This document shows, in pieces, positions 63,606 to 64,000 of a stretch of 64,000 nt of DNA (its first letter is position 1; each line of letters starts with the position of its first letter). The DNA lies in NCBI RefSeq assembly GCF_002968835.1, contig NZ_PKQK01000004.1:62001-126000 (forward strand). The letters run 5' to 3'. Both the position numbers and the translations under genes were made by a program. The notes beneath the pieces are model-generated. The model made no database searches. It had not been told where the DNA came from and saw only the letters and a program-made list of their open reading frames with translations. The DNA comes from Paenibacillus sp. PCH8. GTDB taxonomy: Bacteria > Bacillota > Bacilli > Paenibacillales > Paenibacillaceae.

Positions 63606-63659
63606 AGAATAAAAAGCTTGGTTCAGGAAGTGTTTAGCCTGAGCCAAGCTTTTTATTCT
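63606..63659. terminator. bidirectional terminator
   Basis: AGAATAAAAAGCTTGGTTCAGG / CCTGAGCCAAGCTTTTTATTCT, between convergent genes. Confidence 0.88.
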
Positions 63660-63726
63660 GAGCATGTTTTGAACTCTACTGGAAGCAACATGCTCATTTA
63701 TGTTTCAGTGGGTTAAAGCGGTACTT

Positions 63727-64000
63727 TCATTTGAACCACCCTTTTTCCTTGGAACGAGTGATGGCTTCAATGCGGTTACTGGCATTTAACTTGTTGAGAA
63801 TAATCGAGATGTAATTACGTACCGTCCCTGTTGTGATGAACAGATGTCCGGCAATTTCTTTCGTGTTCTTCCCGTCTGCCATGAGGCCAAGTACGGCGTT
63901 CTCCCGTTCAGTGAGGGGATTCTCTTCTACATATGCTTCATCTACCAAGTCGGGAGCAAAGATTCGTCTTCCATTCATGACTTGGCGGATGGTTTCGGCC
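63727..64000 (-). CDS. LuxR/NarL-family response regulator, C-terminal part
   Basis: The last 91 or so codons of a response regulator whose N-terminal receiver lies right of the window; the frame continues unbroken to base 64000 (AETIRQVMNGRRIF). The GerE-type helix-turn-helix is clear: NPLTERENAVLGLMADGKNT, KEIAGHLFITTGTVRNYIS, ILNKLNASNRIEAI. The TVRNYIS variant resembles the DesR-type subgroup. The partner kinase should be further right. Confidence 0.88.
   Translation of the reverse strand, partial: AETIRQVMNGRRIFAPDLVDEAYVEENPLTERENAVLGLMADGKNTKEIAGHLFITTGTVRNYISIILNKLNASNRIEAITRSKEKGWFK

Noticed and set aside
1..64000. CRISPR arrays, tRNA, rRNA
   Set aside because: No regularly spaced short direct repeats, no tRNA-like cloverleaf with CCA-end context and no rRNA stretch was seen. 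The only regular repeats are protein-coding (YD and DUF11).

Overview
The window looks like chromosomal DNA of a Paenibacillus-type, spore-forming Bacillota. Markers are a YolD-like protein, a YjcZ-type small sporulation protein, a Spo0E-like phosphatase, an Alo-type peptide signalling pair, a seven-subunit Mrp antiporter, strong GGAGG ribosome binding sites and typical low-to-mid GC codon use. No rRNA, tRNA or CRISPR array was seen.

Layout. 1-2.6 kb: end of a trehalose operon (phosphotrehalase tail, trehalose PTS). 2.6-6.2 kb: a group II intron remnant abutting a truncated gene, then a MoxR-type AAA ATPase and a damaged von Willebrand A (VWA) protein. 6.2-21.5 kb: an accessory island. It holds a small secreted protein, a 2,117-residue Rhs/WapA-like polymorphic toxin with a DUF5071-type immunity gene, decayed toxin-tail fragments, a frameshifted AloR-like receptor with its AloP-like peptide and a Spo0E-like gene, an IS30 element, two paralogous hydrolases and a second group II intron that lacks a maturase gene. 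21.6-30 kb: ordinary transporters, an O-methyltransferase with a divergent LysR regulator, hydrolases, and a small alarmone synthetase overlapping a Bcr-type drug exporter. 30-39 kb: a Fur-controlled iron lipoprotein, a flavin reductase, a type III polyketide synthase with an MMPL exporter, and two esterases. 39-45 kb: a minus-strand Mrp Na+/H+ antiporter operon with mrpA and mrpB fused. 45-49 kb: two diguanylate cyclases. 49-57.5 kb: a giant DUF11-repeat protein. 57.6-64 kb: sporulation-type small genes, an IS1182 element, a decayed amino-acid permease, ferritin, a polysaccharide deacetylase, a lipoprotein and the end of a LuxR-type response regulator.

A striking technical pattern is that many genes are broken by a net loss of one base, most often in a run of G (or C). 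Affected are the aloR-like gene, the second hydrolase, AbrB, MMPL, mrpE, the DUF11 protein and the last lipoprotein. This looks like systematic homopolymer under-calling, so several 'pseudogenes' here may be intact in the organism.

The most interesting biology is in the accessory island. A toxin-immunity module, a peptide quorum-sensing receptor-peptide pair and a Spo0E-like sporulation phosphatase lie together, and the signalling cassette is bracketed by direct repeats derived from a toxin tail.
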